64,000 bases of DNA. It comes from Geobacillus thermodenitrificans subsp. thermodenitrificans DSM 465. GTDB taxonomy: Bacteria > Bacillota > Bacilli > Bacillales > Anoxybacillaceae. A program made the position numbers and the translations under genes. Where the stretch lies: NCBI RefSeq assembly GCF_000496575.1, contig NZ_AYKT01000011.1, forward strand, positions 62,001-126,000, written 5' to 3'. The notes beneath the pieces were generated by a model. It was not told where the DNA came from, searched no databases, and saw only the letters and a program-made list of their open reading frames with translations. Shown piece after piece: positions 18,411 to 27,536 of this stretch; position 1 is the stretch's first letter, and each line of letters starts with the position of its first letter.

Positions 18411-19277
18411 TTACTGTTTCGTTTTGAGCTTTTGCAAAAACTCTATTCGTTGTTGTTTGCGGAAATGTTCCTTCACCATGTAAGCGACGCCGAGCTGTTC
18501 GTTTGAGCGCGTCACCCAATCGGCTGCCCTCTTCACCTCGACCGGTGCATTGCCCATGGCGACGCCAAGCCCAGCTGCCTCAATTGCCGGCAAATCGTCA
18601 ACACCATCGCCAATCACTACCGTTTCTTTCAGCGATACACCGATATGTTGAGCAAGCCGACGCAGTCCAGTGAGCTTAGATACCCCTTGCGGGACAATTT
18701 CCATTTTTCCGTTCGGATGCATAATCATATCAATGGATGGAACAGATTTTGCCAGCACAGCTGCGGCCTCATCCCGCTCCTCATCCTCGGCAAAATAAAC
18801 ATCGATTTTCGGCACGGCCACCGGTTCATCGATCAGCACATCGCCGAGTGAATCGACAAACTGGGTCGGGTAGAAAAATGGGTCGCTTGACGAGAGCACC
18901 GTCTGTACGACGAGATTTTTTTTCACTTTTTTCCGGTTACCGAGCGAATACCGCTCATGCATCAGACGAATATTGCAGTTAAAGTTTTCTAAAATTTGCA
19001 CGATGTTAAACGTCCGCTCTTCAGGAATCACCGCTTCAAACAGTTTGTCATCAAGCGTTTTGCCGATCATCGCCCCTTGAAAGGTGATGAGCATCCCATC
19101 AAGTCGCAGTGCTTTTGCCACCTTGCGGGCGGAGAGCAAATTGCGACTTGTCATTAACGTGACGTAAACTCCTTTTCGCTTCACATAGGCGACCGCCTCT
19201 TTCGTTTCACGTGGCAGGCGGCCGTTATTTTTCAAAATCGTTCCATCAATGTTGAGTGCTAACAGCTTATAATACAC
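18411..19277 (-). CDS. yhaX: Cof-type HAD-IIB family protein YhaX
   Basis: A 288-residue HAD-superfamily protein of the Cof type. Motif I reads LLALNIDGTIL near residues 5-15: the first, nucleophilic Asp of DxDGT is Asn, while the second Asp is kept. Motif II (LMTSRN), the motif III lysine (GVSKLTG) and motif IV (GDGVDDLPAI) are present. The C2-type cap lies at about residues 85-190. The Asn may reduce or alter phosphatase activity. It is monocistronic with its own terminator. Confidence 0.88.
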   Translation of the reverse strand: MYYKLLALNIDGTILKNNGRLPRETKEAVAYVKRKGVYVTLMTSRNLLSARKVAKALRLDGMLITFQGAMIGKTLDDKLFEAVIPEERTFNIVQILENFNCNIRLMHERYSLGNRKKVKKNLVVQTVLSSSDPFFYPTQFVDSLGDVLIDEPVAVPKIDVYFAEDEERDEAAAVLAKSVPSIDMIMHPNGKMEIVPQGVSKLTGLRRLAQHIGVSLKETVVIGDGVDDLPAIEAAGLGVAMGNAPVEVKRAADWVTRSNEQLGVAYMVKEHFRKQQRIEFLQKLKTKQ

Positions 19278-19392
19278 GGCTGTCTCCCCCTTTTGTCTGT
19301 GCCTCGTTTTCCGTCAACTAAAGCCGCCTCTTCATCTGCTAGCGGCAGCTTTGCATTTCTTATCATTCTCATGACTATGACAAAACGGACAA

Positions 19393-19420
19393 AAAAAGAA
19401 CACCCGACCGGGTGTTCTTC
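19393..19420 (-). terminator. Terminator of yheA
   Basis: AAGAACACCC and GGGTGTTCTT form a 10-bp stem, with eight T following on the minus strand. Confidence 0.85.
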
Positions 19421-19421
19421 C

Positions 19422-19781
19422 CTATTTTTCTTCCATCAACGAACGATGCAACTCTTCGAGCGGTTTCATCGCGATTTGTTGGACTTCGGCAATCGTCATG
19501 CTCATTTGTTGTTCAAGCGCCATCAGGCGGGCTAGTTTCGCATTTTGTTGAGCGAGTGCCATCGCCTTTTGCGCCTGTTCGATTTCATCGGGCAAAATGG
19601 CTGCTCCGCGCATTTGTTTTTCGTGAAGCCGAAGCTGAATGTCGCGGAAATTGGCAAACATCTGATAGGCCGTTTCATCACGACGGACATCTTCGTACGC
19701 CTGTTTCAATTGCTGAAATGGCTCGCTCGCCCGAATTGCCTGCTCAAGCTGTCTGGCAAGTGCGTGAAGAGATTCAGACAT
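19422..19781 (-). CDS. yheA: YheA (YlbF/YmcA superfamily)
   Basis: A 119-residue all-helical protein of the family that includes the RNase Y-associated YlbF and YmcA, though YheA itself has no firm function. LHALARQLEQAIRASEPFQQ and YQMFANFRDIQLRLHEKQMRG are typical. GGAGGATCC lies before the ATG. It is likely cotranscribed with yheB, 72 nt upstream, as in B. subtilis. Confidence 0.88.
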   Translation of the reverse strand: MSESLHALARQLEQAIRASEPFQQLKQAYEDVRRDETAYQMFANFRDIQLRLHEKQMRGAAILPDEIEQAQKAMALAQQNAKLARLMALEQQMSMTIAEVQQIAMKPLEELHRSLMEEK

Positions 19782-19853
19782 GAAAAGGATCCTCCTACAT
19801 CAATATTGTTCACGTTCTAACGTATGCGCCGGCGGTCGGCGATATGCCTCCAG

Positions 19854-20987
19854 CTACAGCCATAAGCCGATGATTCCTTGAACGGCGCCGATCATTGCGC
19901 CAAGCAAAGCGCCCAAATACGTAATCATTTTCAGCTCGCGGCGGGCGATCGATAAAATAATCACCTCTAATCGCCTCAGTGAAAACGACTCAACTTGATT
20001 GCGGACAATGTCCGCCAATCCGAGCTTCCCCACGATTCCCTCGATCTTATCACTGAGCGCATGGATCGCTGCGTTCGCTGCTTGCGGAACGAAGCGGTCG
20101 AACAGTTCTCGTTCATACGGAGCGATCAGCTCGGCGAGCGGACGGTCGAGCCAGTCATTGTTTCGCACAAGACCACGGGCGGCGGCGCTCACCGTCTCCT
20201 TGATGCGCTGGCGGCCGATCATCTCTTCGACCGCAGCTAATGGATAGCTGATCCATTTGTTCCATTCCGTCCAAAGAAGACGGGCTAACATCGCCCTTGT
20301 ACCGGCATGGCGTAAAAATTTGCCAAGCTCTGACTGCACTTTATCGACGAAATTAACATTGCCGAGCAACATTTGCATCATACCTCCGACCATCCCTCTC
20401 TCTTGAAAAAAACGGTCGATCATGCCAGCAATCTGCCGCTTCCCTTCTTCGCTGCTGAAATAGTCGATCACCCGGTCGGCCAAGTAGTCGGCCAAGCTTT
20501 CAATGCGTGATTCCATCGTTTCTTTCAGTTCCGGCGACAATAGATCGCGAATGGGCCGCAGACGCCATGTTTCACTCCATTGTTCATACGCCCGCCCTGC
20601 TTGCTTAGCTGCCAGTTCACTAAGCCATTCATCCGGCGCATGGACGCCAAAGCGTTCAAGCAGCTGTGCCGGCGTTTCCCGACGTGAAAGCCATCGTTTC
20701 AACCATTCGCGCCCCCAATCGGCCACCTCTGCGACGAAGACGGGATCCGTAAGCTTACGCCGCAGCCCTTCCGGCGTCACTAAATGCTCAACGACTGTTT
20801 TCCCGAGTTGCTCGGCAAGTTCTCGCCTCCGTTTTGGGATCAAACCGGGAGTTAGCGGCAGTCGCTTTCCAAATATGTATATCGGCTCATACGGGCGAAA
20901 CAACATGACGATAGCGATAAAATTCGTCATCCCGCCAATGAGCGCCCCGACTGCCATCATAAACAACAAATAAACGAACGTGTTCAT
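19854..20987 (-). CDS. yheB: DUF445 membrane protein YheB
   Basis: A 377-residue protein with an N-terminal helix carrying [19 protein letters not shown] and a C-terminal helix with [21 protein letters not shown]; the segment between is mostly amphipathic helix (about residues 50-340). This is the DUF445 architecture. [21 protein letters not shown] near residue 45 is diagnostic. Function unknown; the operon partner is yheA. It is divergent from the ATP-grasp cluster across 125 bp. Confidence 0.85.
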   Translation of the reverse strand: MNTFVYLLFMMAVGALIGGMTNFIAIVMLFRPYEPIYIFGKRLPLTPGLIPKRRRELAEQLGKTVVEHLVTPEGLRRKLTDPVFVAEVADWGREWLKRWLSRRETPAQLLERFGVHAPDEWLSELAAKQAGRAYEQWSETWRLRPIRDLLSPELKETMESRIESLADYLADRVIDYFSSEEGKRQIAGMIDRFFQERGMVGGMMQMLLGNVNFVDKVQSELGKFLRHAGTRAMLARLLWTEWNKWISYPLAAVEEMIGRQRIKETVSAAARGLVRNNDWLDRPLAELIAPYERELFDRFVPQAANAAIHALSDKIEGIVGKLGLADIVRNQVESFSLRRLEVIILSIARRELKMITYLGALLGAMIGAVQGIIGLWL

Positions 20988-21112
20988 CGCCTTCCCCTTT
21001 CGTCTGTGCCGCTGTCACCAAACGGCAGCCCTCATCATACGATACGATATAAACGTTTGCCTAATTTTTCATTATAGAGCTTGCCTGATGAATGCGCAAA
21101 TGAGGGACTGCG

Positions 21113-22189
21113 ATGAGCGAACAACGAACCGTTGCAGTGTTAACGGAAATAACGGAAACAACTGAACAACCATCGTTTGGCTCTATTCATTGTTTTTGTG
21201 AGGAATTAGCGCAGTGCGCAAAAGAGCGCGGCCTCTTTTTTTACGTCACATCGCCGTCGCTTTATTTGCAACGCATCGGCTACCAGTGGATTGGCGGCGA
21301 ATGGATGAAACGGGACGTGCCTCCAGCTGACGTCATCTACAACCGGCTCCACTCGCGACAATCGGAACATTCCCCTTTGTTTGCTGAATTGCTCACCCGG
21401 CTTGCTGTAGAAGGCGGATCGATGTTCAATCATCGTTTTTTGCACAAATGGGAAGTGTACCGCTACTTCGAGCAACATGAGTACTTGCATCCGTATTTGC
21501 CAAAAACGGCGTTATGGAGCAATGAAGATACGCTTGAAGCTTTTCTCACCGCCTTCCCATCTGTCTTTCTTAAACCGATCCACGGCAGCCAAGGGCGGGG
21601 AATTTTCCGTCTTGAACGTTCGGACGGCACCATTCGCCTCCGTCATTCCACTTCCGCTTCGACAACCACATACAGCTCGATAGATACTTTAGTTTCCGCT
21701 TTGCGACGTCGAACGAAGGCTCCAATGATCATTCAGCAAGGACTGGAGATCCACACGATTGACGGCCGACCGGTCGATTTCCGACTCCTTTGCCATCGCG
21801 TCCGCAACAATCATTGGCGCGTCACCTCAGCGGTTGCCCGTGTGGCGCCGCCCGACCAGTTTGTCGCCAACCTCGCTCGCGGCGGGGAACTGATGGCGAT
21901 CAATACGGTATTGAGGGAATGGTATACGGCGTCAGACGCTTTCCAACAAAAACAACTTCTCAAAGAAATTGCGATGGAAGCAGCAACCGTGCTGGCGCTT
22001 GAGGCGGAAGGGTTATACGGGGAGTTGGGCATTGATCTCGCCATCGATGTTCATGATCAGCCATGGATCATTGAAGTGAATACAAAGCCGTCGAAACAAA
22101 CGGATATGACGTCCGCTCCACAAACTGTTCGCCCATCGGCGAAAGCGATCATCGAGTATTGTTTGACATTGATGGAGGAAAAGGAGTGA
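21113..22189 (+). CDS. YheC/YheD-family ATP-grasp protein 1
   Basis: A 358-residue member of the YheC/YheD family, annotated in Bacillus as endospore coat-associated. ATP-grasp landmarks: VFLKPIHGSQGRGIF near residue 150 (phosphate/adenine region), DFRLLCHR near 225, and the metal-binding GELGIDLAIDV with IIEVNTKPSK near 300-330. An upstream substrate-side motif is DVIYNRLHSR. GAGGG precedes the ATG. It is first of four tandem paralogues, 3 nt before the next. The peptide or cell-wall ligand is unknown. Confidence 0.82.
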   Translation: MSEQRTVAVLTEITETTEQPSFGSIHCFCEELAQCAKERGLFFYVTSPSLYLQRIGYQWIGGEWMKRDVPPADVIYNRLHSRQSEHSPLFAELLTRLAVEGGSMFNHRFLHKWEVYRYFEQHEYLHPYLPKTALWSNEDTLEAFLTAFPSVFLKPIHGSQGRGIFRLERSDGTIRLRHSTSASTTTYSSIDTLVSALRRRTKAPMIIQQGLEIHTIDGRPVDFRLLCHRVRNNHWRVTSAVARVAPPDQFVANLARGGELMAINTVLREWYTASDAFQQKQLLKEIAMEAATVLALEAEGLYGELGIDLAIDVHDQPWIIEVNTKPSKQTDMTSAPQTVRPSAKAIIEYCLTLMEEKE

Positions 22190-22192
22190 ACG

Positions 22193-23263
22193 ATGTTGAT
22201 TTCACTCGGTTTTGTCACTCTTGACGAACAACAAGAGCTCACATATTTTACCGAGGTGGCCAAACGCGCCAATCACTATGGCATTTCGGTTTATCGTTTT
22301 TCGCCACTAAATATCGACCCACAGACAGAACATGTTCACGGCTTTGTCTTTCAGCCGGAGACGAACGAATGGATGGATGCCGTTTTTACTATTCCGCCGT
22401 TTTTATACGACCGCTGCTTTTACGGTCATGACGACCGTTCAAAAAAAGCAAAACCGATTATGCATTGGCTGAAACAGCGACCTGATTTAGTCTTTTTAGG
22501 CTACGGATTGCCGGGCAAATGGGATGTGTTTGAATCGCTTTCTACCCATCCGCTTTTGTCAGCGTATGTACCGCCTACTGTTCGCCTTGAACACACCGAT
22601 GACATACTCGAGCTTCTCCGCCATGAACAAGCCGTCGTCGCCAAACCGATGCACGGTTCCAGCGGGCGCGGCATTTACGTTATTCAAAAACAAGGAAAAA
22701 CGTTATCCGTCCAAGACGGGCTCGGTCAAGAACGGGCGGTCATTGCACGCCGGAGAGAGCTTGAGAAGCTCGTTACCTCTTTGAACCGCCGCGATAGTTA
22801 TATGCTGCAGCCTCTTCTTTCGCTGTCCACCCCGGCACACGAACCGTTTGATCTCCGCTTTTTATTGCAAAAAGATGAAGGCGGCCATTGGGTCGAACGG
22901 GTACGGGCTGTGCGAGTCGGACGTCCGGGAACATGGGTAGCGAACATCCGATCTGGCGCCGATATTCGACCGTTTGCCGATTGGCTCGATTACCTGCCTT
23001 CTCCAAAGCGCGTCTTAGTCCTTGATGGCATCGAAACGATCATCCGCACACTGCCAACTTATATCGACAACGAATTCGGCTCGCTGTTTGAGATTGGCTT
23101 AGACCTTGGCGTGGCTGACAACGGGGCGGTCTGGATTTTGGATGTGAATTCGAAACCGGGAAGAAAAGTGATCAACATTCTCCCACCCGAGCAGCAAAAC
23201 GCGATCTATGAAGCACCGCTCCGCTACTGTTTGTTTTTAGCAAGCGGGGTGAATAGCCGATGA
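22193..23263 (+). CDS. yheC: YheC-like ATP-grasp protein 2
   Basis: A 356-residue ATP-grasp protein most like B. subtilis YheC, beginning MLISLGFVTLDEQQELTYF. Landmarks: VVAKPMHGSSGRGIYVI near residue 148, DLRFLLQKDEGGHW near 220, EIGLDLGVADNG near 300 and LDVNSKPGRK. The last motif has Asp where the paralogues have Glu. It starts 3 nt after gene 1 and overlaps gene 3 by 4 nt. A spore-coat association is inferred from the family. Confidence 0.84.
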   Translation: MLISLGFVTLDEQQELTYFTEVAKRANHYGISVYRFSPLNIDPQTEHVHGFVFQPETNEWMDAVFTIPPFLYDRCFYGHDDRSKKAKPIMHWLKQRPDLVFLGYGLPGKWDVFESLSTHPLLSAYVPPTVRLEHTDDILELLRHEQAVVAKPMHGSSGRGIYVIQKQGKTLSVQDGLGQERAVIARRRELEKLVTSLNRRDSYMLQPLLSLSTPAHEPFDLRFLLQKDEGGHWVERVRAVRVGRPGTWVANIRSGADIRPFADWLDYLPSPKRVLVLDGIETIIRTLPTYIDNEFGSLFEIGLDLGVADNGAVWILDVNSKPGRKVINILPPEQQNAIYEAPLRYCLFLASGVNSR

Positions 23264-24609
23264 CTTATACGTTAATGATTGACGAAACAGGAGAAAACAC
23301 GGTCACCTTGCCGGCTTCAGTTCAAGCGTCTGGACAAACGGCAGCTGCGTTTGGCAGCCTGCTTGTCCCATGTCGAATTGTATCCTCTTCCACACTCACT
23401 GACTGTGTGATCATAACAAGTGACGTCGCCCGGCGCCTATCCATTCCATTTGCCGCTAACGTTCATGTCTTTTTGACTGCAGAAGCCGTCCATTTCGGCC
23501 CGCTTGTCGGCATTTTGACCGCTGGGTTCACCAAGTCGCTCCATCGCCCTGTTGGAAGCCGGAGCTTCTTTTTCGCCAAGTTGTTGGCGCAAGAGAAGCA
23601 AGTCGGTGGATTTGCCTTTTTGTTCGGCACCCCCCATATCGATTGGGAAAACGGAACGGTCAACGGCTATTTTTATACAGAACGAGGCTGGGAACGCCAT
23701 ACGGTTCCATTGCCAACGGTCATTTACAACCGCCTGCCAAACCGGCGCATCGAAAATAGCGAAATGTTTCAAACGGTCACCGAGACACTGCAAACCGCCT
23801 ATGGCATTCCGGTCTTTAACGGCCATTTTTTTAACAAATGGGATATTTACCGCCGGCTTGCCGCCCATCCTGAAGCACAACCATATTTGCCAGCGACATC
23901 CGCACACATCACAAAGCAGACGATCGAACAGTTTCTCACCCGCTACACGGAAGCATACGTGAAACCGGCTGATGGCAGCCTCGGCCGCGGCATCTATCAT
24001 TTGACGAAAAAAAACAATGTCTACGAATGCCGCTCTCGCGACGAACAAGGAGAAACGAAAACCGCCGTGTTTCCAACTGCCATGGCGCTATGGCATCATT
24101 TACTCACCGACGCGCCGCTTCATCGCTATGTCATTCAGCAGGCTGTGCCGCTCATGACCGTCAATGGTCGACCGACGGATTTTCGCGTCCACACCAATAA
24201 AAACGAATACGGCCAATGGCAAGTGAGCGCTATCGCGGCCAAAATCGCCGGAAGACAAAGCATCACCACTCATATGAACAGCGGTGGAATCGTCAAAACG
24301 CTCGAAGAAATTTTTCCGGACACTGCTCAGCGAAACAACATGCTAACCCGCCTGAAGCATGTCGCTCTCACGCTTAGCCGTTGCCTTGATGAAACATCAG
24401 AAACATTGATCGGTGAAATTGGCTTTGATCTTGGTGTAGATAAACAAGGGGAAATTTGGATGTTCGAAGCCAACTCCAAACCAGGACGTTCGATTTTTCA
24501 GCACCCAGGGCTCAAAGAAGCCGATGAGCGCACGGTATTGCTGCCGCTCGCTTATGCTGTCCACCTAAGCAAAACAGCCATCACCGAACCAGAGGCGCTT
24601 TGGTCATGA
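23260..24609 (+). CDS. yheD: YheD-like ATP-grasp protein 3
   Basis: The longest paralogue at 449 residues, matching YheD in length. An N-terminal domain of about 100 residues (IITSDVARRLSIPFAANVHV) is absent from genes 1 and 2. It is followed by FGPLVGILTAGF and the ATP-grasp fold: VIYNRLPNRR near 165, AYVKPADGSLGRGIY near 235, DFRVHTNKNEYGQW near 305, GEIGFDLGVDKQGEIW near 385 and FEANSKPGRSIF. It overlaps genes 2 and 4 by 4 nt each, so the cluster is translationally coupled. Confidence 0.85.
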   Translation: MTYTLMIDETGENTVTLPASVQASGQTAAAFGSLLVPCRIVSSSTLTDCVIITSDVARRLSIPFAANVHVFLTAEAVHFGPLVGILTAGFTKSLHRPVGSRSFFFAKLLAQEKQVGGFAFLFGTPHIDWENGTVNGYFYTERGWERHTVPLPTVIYNRLPNRRIENSEMFQTVTETLQTAYGIPVFNGHFFNKWDIYRRLAAHPEAQPYLPATSAHITKQTIEQFLTRYTEAYVKPADGSLGRGIYHLTKKNNVYECRSRDEQGETKTAVFPTAMALWHHLLTDAPLHRYVIQQAVPLMTVNGRPTDFRVHTNKNEYGQWQVSAIAAKIAGRQSITTHMNSGGIVKTLEEIFPDTAQRNNMLTRLKHVALTLSRCLDETSETLIGEIGFDLGVDKQGEIWMFEANSKPGRSIFQHPGLKEADERTVLLPLAYAVHLSKTAITEPEALWS

Positions 24610-25772
24610 TCACAATCGGCTTCCGACGTGACACCGGTGAGTGGGTTTGCAAGGAAAGGAAGGGACTTTACCGATTTGGCAACGGTCAGCTCGCCTTCGC
24701 CGCTTCTCTTCCTGATCTCACGTTTGCTGTCCGAACGAAAGGCAGACGGGTCGGGCCGCTTGTCGGTATTTTAGTGAGCGAATCATCTATCCCTGCCTTG
24801 CTTAGCAGGAAAAAGCGATGGCTTGAGACAGTCATTCGCTCGATCCATGCCGACGGTGGCATCGCCATCGTCAGTGCGGCCACCAGCATCGGTGAAAAAA
24901 CAGTTTCCGGCTATGTATTCGTCCCGTCGCTTGAGCGTTTTGTTGAAGCGCTCACTCCATTGCCAGATGTCGTCTACAATCGAATAAAAAGCTGGAAAGA
25001 AGAACAAACCGAGCCGTTTCAAACCGCAGTCGCCCGGCTTGCCGCCCATAACATCCCGCTCGTCAACCGCTCCTTTTTCCGCAAATCGGACGTTTACGAC
25101 GCATTGCGGACTGATCGTCGGCTTTGGCCGTATTTGTTGCCGACTGCACTTGTTGACAAGGTGGACGATGTACGCGCCTGGCTTGATCAATACGGTTGCA
25201 TCTATGTAAAACAAGATAATGGGTCAAGAGGAAGTGGATTGTTCCGCCTCACCGCTTTGCCTGGGGCGGCGGTTGTCTGCGAATCCCCCCGCAGCCAAAA
25301 ACGGCTGGAGTCGCTCGATGAACTGGCACCGCTTGTCCAATCGTGCCGTTACATTGTTCAAGCAGCAGCGGACGCCGACACATGGAATGGTTGCCGCTAC
25401 GATTTGCGCGTGCTTGCTCATTGGCAACACGACCGCTACACAATTACCGGCATCGGTGTCCGTCTTGCTAGGACACAGTCAGTGACAACCCATGTCTTTC
25501 ATGGTGGAACGGTGTTGCCATACACAGAAGTCAAAGAACGTATCGATGAACAGGAGCTCGAGCAGCTGATTGCGCTGAGCGGAAAGCGGCTCAGCGAGCG
25601 ATTCGGCTTTGTCGGAGAGTTTTCCGCTGACATCGGCGTCAGTCGTGAGCGGCAGCTGTACATTTATGAAATCAATGCCAAACCGATGGTGTTTGATGAG
25701 CCGGAAATTGAAATGCATCGGCTCAGGAGGCTCAATCAGCTGTTTGCCGAATTAGCTCATCTTGCGCCATAG
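24606..25772 (+). CDS. YheC/YheD-family ATP-grasp protein 4 (divergent)
   Basis: A 388-residue paralogue starting at an ATG that overlaps gene 3 by 4 nt; the frame also opens at a TTG two codons earlier. It has a short N-terminal domain with RVGPLVGILVSE, then VVYNRIKSW, IYVKQDNGSRGSGLFRL, DLRVLAHWQHDRY, GEFSADIGVSRE and YEINAKPMVFDEP. The nucleotide loop (KQDNGSRGSG) departs from the KPxxGSxGRG shared by genes 1-3. Its 3' end overlaps the convergent gene at 25732 by 41 nt. Confidence 0.8.
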   Translation: MITIGFRRDTGEWVCKERKGLYRFGNGQLAFAASLPDLTFAVRTKGRRVGPLVGILVSESSIPALLSRKKRWLETVIRSIHADGGIAIVSAATSIGEKTVSGYVFVPSLERFVEALTPLPDVVYNRIKSWKEEQTEPFQTAVARLAAHNIPLVNRSFFRKSDVYDALRTDRRLWPYLLPTALVDKVDDVRAWLDQYGCIYVKQDNGSRGSGLFRLTALPGAAVVCESPRSQKRLESLDELAPLVQSCRYIVQAAADADTWNGCRYDLRVLAHWQHDRYTITGIGVRLARTQSVTTHVFHGGTVLPYTEVKERIDEQELEQLIALSGKRLSERFGFVGEFSADIGVSRERQLYIYEINAKPMVFDEPEIEMHRLRRLNQLFAELAHLAP

Positions 25773-26136
25773 CCAAAAACTCACTGCTGTATCGAAGAGC
25801 TTGGCGAAACACTTGGCTGACTGCCTGTTTGGCCGCGCCATCCAGTCGTCCACTAATGTCCTGGCATAACTTTGCCTTTTCCCATTCTGCCTCAGCAAGA
25901 GATTGCAGCAAGTCAAAACGGCTGGTCTCCACTTCTTTTCTCTCTCTTCCTTCACCGCATTGTACATCAACGCCAGCCACTAAATAGTGCACATATTGCC
26001 AGAGTTGCCGTTGCCGCCGCGCCTCATCTAAGTAGCTAGTCCATGTTGGCTCGTCCTTTCTGATCTCGGCAAGCTGCCTCGCCTTTTTCTCAGCTACGAT
26101 GGTCGTTTTGATCAACTTTTGAATGGGAACGATCAT
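25732..26136 (-). CDS. Conserved hypothetical helical protein
   Basis: A 134-residue, strongly helical, charged protein of unknown function. GGAGGAG lies 9 nt before the ATG. KKARQLAEIRKDEPTWTSYL near the N-terminus and QALRYSSEFLAMAQDELIRQ at the C-terminus suggest a helical bundle. It ends inside the fourth ATP-grasp gene on the opposite strand. Not recognised; it does not resemble yheE of B. subtilis. Confidence 0.6.
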   Translation of the reverse strand: MIVPIQKLIKTTIVAEKKARQLAEIRKDEPTWTSYLDEARRQRQLWQYVHYLVAGVDVQCGEGRERKEVETSRFDLLQSLAEAEWEKAKLCQDISGRLDGAAKQAVSQVFRQALRYSSEFLAMAQDELIRQTAD

Positions 26137-26243
26137 GCCATATCACTCCTCCTCGCTTGTTCTGCTCTATCCATATGAAGCCAGCGGATAATGTATGCCG
26201 ATTCCGCACAAACTAGAAAAAACAATGAGGAAGGAGCAAGACG

Positions 26244-26432
26244 ATGGAACGGAAAGAAGCCGGACGCCAAGACGCTTTATACGAAGGCCGCGATGAGTAT
26301 TATATGGATATCGACCGCATGATTAATGAAGGGATGGCCGGCGGTAATGTGTACGGCCACGATGATGAGGTGAATATCGAAGAAGCGCGCGACCTTGTAA
26401 AAGAGGAACCGCCTTATGAAGCAGGCGATTGA
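26244..26432 (+). CDS. Small acidic hypothetical protein
   Basis: A 62-residue, very acidic, probably unstructured protein beginning MERKEAGRQDALYEGRDEYY and ending KEEPPYEAGD. GGAAGGAGC lies before the ATG and a strong terminator follows 5 nt after the stop, supporting a real transcription unit. The composition is common among small sporulation proteins, but there is no identification. Confidence 0.6.
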   Translation: MERKEAGRQDALYEGRDEYYMDIDRMINEGMAGGNVYGHDDEVNIEEARDLVKEEPPYEAGD

Positions 26433-26437
26433 CCGAT

Positions 26438-26476
26438 GAGCCGATTTTCCCTCCGCCGGGAAAGTCGGCTTTTTGT
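26438..26476 (+). terminator. Terminator after the small acidic gene
   Basis: AGCCGATTTTCCC and GGGAAAGTCGGCT form a 13-bp stem with one wobble around TCCGCC, followed by TTTTTG. Confidence 0.85.
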
Positions 26477-26514
26477 TATAATGAATGAAAAACGATAGAA
26501 AGGGTTGCGCCGCG

Positions 26515-27402
26515 ATGTTAAAGGAGCTCGAGTCACTTTATGAAGGGGATATCGTCATTAACGGCCAGCCGGAACACCCAGAGGCATATGAATGGTTTTA
26601 CACCGCCGATGGCGATGAAATCGGCATCGCCAAACAGCGGTTAACGAAACGAGAACAGCGATTGTTAGCGCTGTTTTTGACTCCAACCGAACATCGTCGG
26701 GAACGTGAAAGTGAAGAGGAGCGAGTGTGGAAACGGTGGATGGAAAACGGTGACCCGTCAGCGCCTGCCATGCTGACCACCCCGTACTGCCGTCTGATTC
26801 ACTTTACCGTCAATCAGCCGATCACAAATAAAACCGAGTTTGCCGAAACGATCCACAACTTGTTTGAGTCCCCGATAACGATCGTTTGGGACAAAGACAA
26901 GAACGGACTAATCATCGAAGCCAAGCAAAAACGGACGGCTGAACTGCCCTTGCTGGCGGAAATGGCTGACGCGCTCGCCGCCGATTTTTACACTACGATC
27001 CATCTATTCATCGGCCCGGTTCGCCCTGTCGATGATCGATTACACGAGTCGTTTCTCCTCGAAAAAGAATGTTTTTCCGCCGCTCGTCGCTTTTGGCCGA
27101 AGCAAACGGTGTATGAGTGGGAAGATGCCATTCCGCTTCCTCTCCTTAGCGCTGAGAGCGATGATAAGACCGACCGAATCTTATCGTTCCTTGATCAATT
27201 TGATGAAGATGAAATACGAGCGATGGAGACATTTTTACAATGCAATTTAAACGTCTCCATGGCAGCGAAAAAACTATACATGCACCGAAACAGTTTGCAA
27301 TACCGGATCGATAAGTGGACGGAGCAAACCGGTATTGACATCAAGCGATTTAAGGGAGCAGTGGCGATCTACTTAGCTATTTTGCATCGCCGCCTTACTT
27401 AA
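26515..27402 (+). CDS. PucR/CdaR-type transcriptional regulator
   Basis: A 295-residue regulator with a C-terminal PucR-type helix-turn-helix: NLNVSMAAKKLYMHRNSLQY followed by RIDKWTEQTGIDIKRFKGA near residues 245-285. The N-terminal two-thirds has no recognisable ligand domain. The ATG at 26515 has AGAAAGGG upstream; an ATG at 26485 is possible but less supported. TTATAATG at 26476-26483 is a likely -10 element. It lies 134 bp before msmX on the same strand, so it may control sugar-transport genes, which is inference. Confidence 0.8.
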   Translation: MLKELESLYEGDIVINGQPEHPEAYEWFYTADGDEIGIAKQRLTKREQRLLALFLTPTEHRRERESEEERVWKRWMENGDPSAPAMLTTPYCRLIHFTVNQPITNKTEFAETIHNLFESPITIVWDKDKNGLIIEAKQKRTAELPLLAEMADALAADFYTTIHLFIGPVRPVDDRLHESFLLEKECFSAARRFWPKQTVYEWEDAIPLPLLSAESDDKTDRILSFLDQFDEDEIRAMETFLQCNLNVSMAAKKLYMHRNSLQYRIDKWTEQTGIDIKRFKGAVAIYLAILHRRLT

Positions 27403-27504
27403 CCGCCGATATACCATCTCGTCATGTCGCCGAAAACAGGCGGCATTTTTTGTGCACCTTGTCCATTTACGAATGTTCGTATTTTTCTATACACTATTGC
27501 TATA

Positions 27505-27518
27505 GGAAAACGATTTCA
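27505..27518. promoter_or_regulatory. Candidate CcpA cre site before msmX
   Basis: GGAAAACGATTTCA matches the cre consensus TGWAANCGNTNWCA at every defined position except the first. It ends 18 bp before the msmX start codon, a position suited to roadblock repression by CcpA. Confidence 0.6.
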
Positions 27519-27536
27519 ATAACAGGGGGATTCACG

